Positions 60,172 to 64,000 of a stretch of DNA of 64,000 bases are shown here, piece by piece (the stretch's first letter is position 1; every line of letters begins with the position of its first letter). A model generated the notes under the pieces. The model was not told the origin of the DNA. It ran no database searches and worked only from the letters and a program-made list of their open reading frames with translations. Source of the DNA: Tubulanus polymorphus (taxonomy: Eukaryota > Nemertea > Palaeonemertea > Tubulaniformes > Tubulanidae). The translations under genes and the position numbers were made by a program. The stretch lies in NCBI RefSeq assembly GCF_964204645.1, contig NC_134036.1:5901600-5965599 (forward strand). Direction: 5' to 3'.

Positions 60172-61518
60172 TTTAGTCGGCACCCGAAACAGTCACTGCT
60201 TGTAGATAGAGACAAAATCGGTTTTAACTTCCATGTCTATCGTTTTACAAAGATCCAGCAATATCTCAAGTTATTAGCGATTTTCCGGCTGCAAAAATAT
60301 ACTTTCGATATAAACGGACCTAAAACCACCAGATAGAACGGTCTCCAATGCGCGCTGACGCTGAGAGACTAGAACTCGATGTACTAGAGCTCTTAGCTCT
60401 TAGACGACCGACAGCGAATATGATAAACCTGCAATTTCGGCGCAGCTAACGTCTACCCGATCATTCCATTCAGAAAGTAGGCGATATCTAGATCCGAATC
60501 GACGATGAAAAAAGAATCTGAGCTTACAACTTGCTATAGAATGATATATGCGAGATGTATAGTAAAAAACTCATCGAAGGAAGTTTAGACTTTCGACTGC
60601 GTAGTGTATGTTTTCAGCCCGGACCTAGTTGGACTTAACGTGTCCAAACTGAACCAAGTCAAAAACAGAGCTGTACTGTATTTCAGAAACTCTTACTAAG
60701 TATTTGACGCCAACGCAAGAATTTTTTCAGTCTGAACTTTACAGCAATAACAAAGACGACTGATGACTGATAGAGTAAAATAATAGAGATAATAGGCTAT
60801 TGGCGTAGATAATACGAATCCTGCTTCTAAGCTTACTAGCGAGCATAATTTTTCAAAAATCAAATTTTTCGATTAGGAAACCCCCAAGACTATGTATTTT
60901 CTGAATGACAATAGGCATTGCAAAACTCGTTGAAAAATCTCTTAAGTATATTGAAGTATTTTGAAAATTGTTCATATATTTGTGTTCTAACGTCAGACTC
61001 ATCGCTTTTTTTTTGTTCTTACTGTGGGTTAATCAAGTTAATAAGCATTAGACTGCCACTCGTCTACGAAAACCGAAATTGCAAAATGTGTTGATATTTG
61101 GACTATTCGAATCAGAAAAAAATGTTATATATTTTCTGATGAAATAAATCCTGAAAATGCATCCTGCCATCGCCTAGAATATTTTCTATGAATCGTATTC
61201 CCGTGTTTTACTAATATTTAGAAAGGTGGATCTGATGTTCTTGGGAGTTTGAGAAATACTGTGACGATGTTTAGTAATTACTAATGATATAATTGTGTAA
61301 CGGTGACTTAAAATTAGGTGATTACCGCGGGTTTACTAGAATAGGAAACTAACGTAAATTTCAATATTAGGAGTTAATCGATAATTCTTAATTTTTTTCT
61401 TTATGGTTGTACAAAGTGTTTGCGAAACTGACTTCATAATCAAAAACGTCGGGTAATAGGGAACCGTTCCGGTGCAGTATCAACAGCTCGGGAGTCTTGT
61501 CGGAAGTTTAATTAAATT
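60172..61518. other. Array spacer, no gene
   Basis: It holds the 5' flank, one 90-bp unit (about 60650-60745) and diverged sequence that parallels 22860-23870 at low similarity. Confidence 0.5.
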
Positions 61519-62643
61519 TCATTTATCATTGTTTTTCTTCGACATCGTAATAATCGCTTTCAGTTGATTTCGAAAGCGACGCCTCGAAGCGCAATAAATG
61601 ACGAAATTACAAGACGCTACGATCATTCTGATTATATTTTGAATTTGGGTGATTATTCTTGGTAATGAGCCTTTACCAAGTTTTCCGTTGAGAGTAAGAA
61701 TTAGATTTTGAATCGATGCTCTGAGATTAAAGGCTTTCTTCAGTAAATAGAAACATGAAATGAGAATTAACGTCAGAGTTAAACTACGGTCACTGCTGCT
61801 GCTGCTGCTGTTAGAAGTTTGATTATTTGTAGACATGGTTTTTCTCGCTGCTCCTGCGCGTCTCAACGTGAAAATCAATCGGATAGTTATTAGAACCACT
61901 ATCACTGTCGGGATTATAGTAAATGTCGGAGCGCGGAAAAAACCATCATAATATTTCAAATAAATGCTTTTAGCAAATGGAGTCAACCTCTGAGTCCATC
62001 TCTCGTGTCCGGTGCACGGATTAATAGATCGACGGGTATGATATTTATAATAATTCCTAGTCTGATCACAAACTGAAATGACCAAGACTAAAGTGATGTA
62101 GATATAACTTCTTTTCATACTTATGACACTAACAGCTTTTAGAGGCCAACAAACAACGATATATCTGTCTATAGCTATCAACAATGTTATCAGATCACTG
62201 ATACCTGAATAAAAAAGTCTAATGAATTGAGTGTATGAATACATGCGCTTCATAGCGTGGTTTATTTCAGTAGTCATGTCCAGTAACAATGTGTGACTGT
62301 AGAGATGATACTGAAAGTCAAATGATATATAAGACAAACAAATAAACATGTCCGCAATTGCTAAACATCTCAAATAGAATATACTGGTGTTGTTTGAACG
62401 TTCTTTGCTGAGAACAATGAAAGACAGTAAATTTGTACCGAAACCCCAGATGGCTATGCTGAAAATGACGTAAGTCGTAATCTGTAGATACAGATTCACG
62501 TGAAACGGTTTGTAATCGGCGTCATGGATGTATTTACACCGCGGATGAGGTTTAAACCCCGCCTTCTCGGTGGTTGTTGTCAGGTCCGATCCGTTTAGGT
62601 CGAGAAACTGAGCGCCAACCGATACATTTTCTGAAGCCTGCAT
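61519..62643 (-). CDS. Rhodopsin-like GPCR (array member, 374 aa)
   Basis: Intact single-exon receptor, start ATG 62641-62643 (MQASENVSV). Residue map: sequons N6 and N17; TM1 about 52-76 with N71 in GFGTN; TM2 with D98 in LAIAD; TM3 ending D159-R160-Y161; ECL2 Cys C210; TM5 about 240-260; serine tract 279-284; TM6 about 288-303, which lacks the usual CWxP; TM7 with N346 and Y350 (NFVIY). The tail is basic. The KYIHDADY block has Asp where the others have His. Confidence 0.93.
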   Translation of the reverse strand: MQASENVSVGAQFLDLNGSDLTTTTEKAGFKPHPRCKYIHDADYKPFHVNLYLQITTYVIFSIAIWGFGTNLLSFIVLSKERSNNTSIFYLRCLAIADMFICLSYISFDFQYHLYSHTLLLDMTTEINHAMKRMYSYTQFIRLFYSGISDLITLLIAIDRYIVVCWPLKAVSVISMKRSYIYITLVLVISVCDQTRNYYKYHTRRSINPCTGHERWTQRLTPFAKSIYLKYYDGFFRAPTFTIIPTVIVVLITIRLIFTLRRAGAARKTMSTNNQTSNSSSSSSDRSLTLTLILISCFYLLKKAFNLRASIQNLILTLNGKLGKGSLPRIITQIQNIIRMIVASCNFVIYCASRRRFRNQLKAIITMSKKNNDK

Positions 62644-62742
62644 TTCAGTCGGCACTCCGAACAGTCACTGCTTGTAGATAGAGACAAAATCGGTTTAAAC
62701 TTCCATGTCTATCGTTGTACAAAGATCCAGCAATATATCAAG

Positions 62743-62895
62743 TTATTTGCGATTTTCCTGTTTGTAATCGGCGTGATGGATGTATTTACACCGCGGATGA
62801 GGTCTAAATCCTGCCTCGCCAGTGGTGATTGTCAGGTCAGTTCCGTTGAGGCCGAGAAACCGAGCGCCAGCAACTGATATATTTGCAGCGGCCAT
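62743..62895 (-). pseudogene. Truncated receptor N-terminus, open copy
   Basis: Same relic as 25074-25223. The Cys codon is retained and the frame is open for about 50 codons; a base change in the flank moves the stop by one codon. Confidence 0.55.
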
Positions 62896-62956
62896 CCATG
62901 CAAACTTCATGCACAACGAAACTGCTTGAAATTGAAATCGCGCAGTTCTGGAGTTG

Positions 62957-62962
62957 AACGTC
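62957..62962. other. Paralogous empty Polinton target site (AACGTC)
   Basis: Third single AACGTC site in the same spacer context, followed by GTTCAATCATATCATTAG as in the 25-kb copy. Confidence 0.85.
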
Positions 62963-63541
62963 GTTCAATCATATCATTAGATTCAGAGACCAGTAAATAA
63001 ATATCTTAACCCGAATCGATAAAGAAAAAAGCCACGCGTATAGATTTTGCTGCGGAGAAAAATCCCCCAGGATCTATATTAACTATAGGGATCAATACAA
63101 AAAGCAGTATTCATCCATGAAATGTTTCATATACTGTTTGCTCCGAACAAGACACAGAATCTTATGCATTTCTGTCATCAGTTTTCTTACCGATTATACA
63201 TTAGAATTTTAGCGAGTTTGAATTTTTCAACGCTGGACTTTACCGCAGTAAGAGACAGAGTATTTCACAAACTCTTATTCAGTATTCGATACCAACTCGG
63301 GATAGAAATTTACCAGTAACTTTTCCTAGACAAAGTCTGCTGAAACTGTTATACCAAGTCGACATGTCCAAATACTGCATACCTAAGTAATTAACCGAGT
63401 AAGTAATTATAATAATTACTTATTTGATGTAATCAAATCATTTAACCTCAACATGTTATCATCCTCCCGTATTCTCTAACAATTCAGCGTTTTGACGCCG
63501 AGAGTTTGGCAATAATTCTTTTTTCTAAACACTCAACGAAC

Positions 63542-63729
63542 CTGCTGTATTCTGTTGGCTTCCTGGGCCGCTTTGACGGCCGCTTCGGCCGCCTCGGTCG
63601 CGCTCGTCTCGGTTTCAGCCGAGAATTTCAACGCCTGCGCCAATTCAGCGCTTATCTTGGCCACCTCGGCGTGCAGTTTACTCGCTTCGGCCCGCAGTTG
63701 TTTCTCCTCCAAATCCAAGAACGGGTCGA
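63542..63729 (-). CDS. Internal coiled-coil exon (copy 2), parent gene unknown
   Basis: A 188-nt exon with acceptor TTTTTCAG above and donor CAG|GTTCGT below. It encodes the same Ala/Glu/Lys/Gln-rich coiled coil as 25870-26057. The neighbouring exons are not in view. It lies upstream, in the same orientation, of the death-domain gene, whose first visible exon also begins in phase 0 with a coiled coil. If it belongs to that gene, three receptors of the array would be nested in an intron of about 11 kb. This is a hypothesis only. Confidence 0.6.
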
Positions 63730-64000
63730 CTGAAAAATCAAAAACAGCAGTTAATAATTTACAGGTGAAACGTGCAGTCAGCACCGAAATGGTATTCGGT
63801 CTTTCGTTGGCATCAATGCGTGTATCAATTTATTCGATGCGGAGTCCGTGGATGATCACTTTTTGAAAGTGTGCTGATATTCAGTTCATCTTATTGTAAC
63901 ATTGTACATGGTCCAGTATACGACTATCATTCGACACAGTAATATAGTGGCAATACATAGAGAAATAACGGTGAATAATTCAATAATTCAGGGGCATAAA
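63730..64000. other. Duplicate of 26058-26330, no gene seen
   Basis: Intron or intergenic sequence nearly the same as the DNA above copy 1 of the coiled-coil exon. The duplication continues to the window edge. Confidence 0.6.

Noticed and set aside
23871-62655. Receptor starts at in-frame GTG or TTG codons upstream of the ATG
   Set aside because: Paralogs align at MMASEN or MQASEN ATG codons, and non-ATG starts have no support in a nuclear animal gene.

Overview
The window looks like nuclear DNA of an invertebrate animal, probably marine and lophotrochozoan-like; the species cannot be named from sequence alone. The evidence is a multi-exon gene with GT-AG introns, many intronless rhodopsin-like GPCR genes, non-LTR retrotransposon pieces and MITE-like inverted-repeat elements, all in a moderately AT-rich background.

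Region 1 (614-18937) is one complete Polinton/Maverick, a large virus-like DNA transposon. It is far more AT-rich than its surroundings. It has 585-bp terminal inverted repeats that begin AG and end CT, and a 6-bp target duplication (AACGTC at 608-613 and 18938-18943). Plus-strand genes (2631-6181) encode an HNH-type nuclease, two unknown proteins, a chromodomain integrase and a packaging ATPase. Minus-strand genes (18466 down to 6368) encode protein-primed DNA polymerase B (split into three reading frames), a likely penton protein, several small membrane proteins, two larger structural candidates, the double jelly-roll major capsid protein and a zinc-finger protein. The two sets converge on a minisatellite at 6205-6310. 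Start codons carry one of two upstream signatures: a T-tract form on virion and membrane genes, and an A-tract/TATA form on replication-type genes. No maturation protease gene was found.

Region 2 (1-612, 18944-26320, 35400-38700, 52880-64000) is an array of near-identical minus-strand GPCR genes: seven intact single-exon receptors, one receptor cut by the window edge, and several broken copies. The spacers are themselves duplicated and carry a recurring unit of about 90 bp. The Polinton sits in one such spacer. Three other spacers (25285-25290, 58250-58255, 62957-62962) keep the empty site with a single AACGTC, so the insertion can be read to the base.

Region 3 (26300-35400) holds remnants: MITEs, a 5'-truncated non-LTR reverse transcriptase (30428-32330), a 218-bp palindrome with hammerhead-ribozyme-like cores, and a separate plus-strand GPCR (32513-33463). 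Region 4 (38700-42960) has a GPCR with one in-frame stop (40574-41548) and repeats.

Region 5 (42967-52246, minus strand) is a gene of at least 14 exons ending in a death domain, with a ZU5/UPA-like middle, resembling DTHD1. All exon joins keep frame. A coiled-coil exon of unknown parentage occurs twice (25870-26057 and 63542-63729), and the nucleotide differences I could see between the copies are all synonymous.
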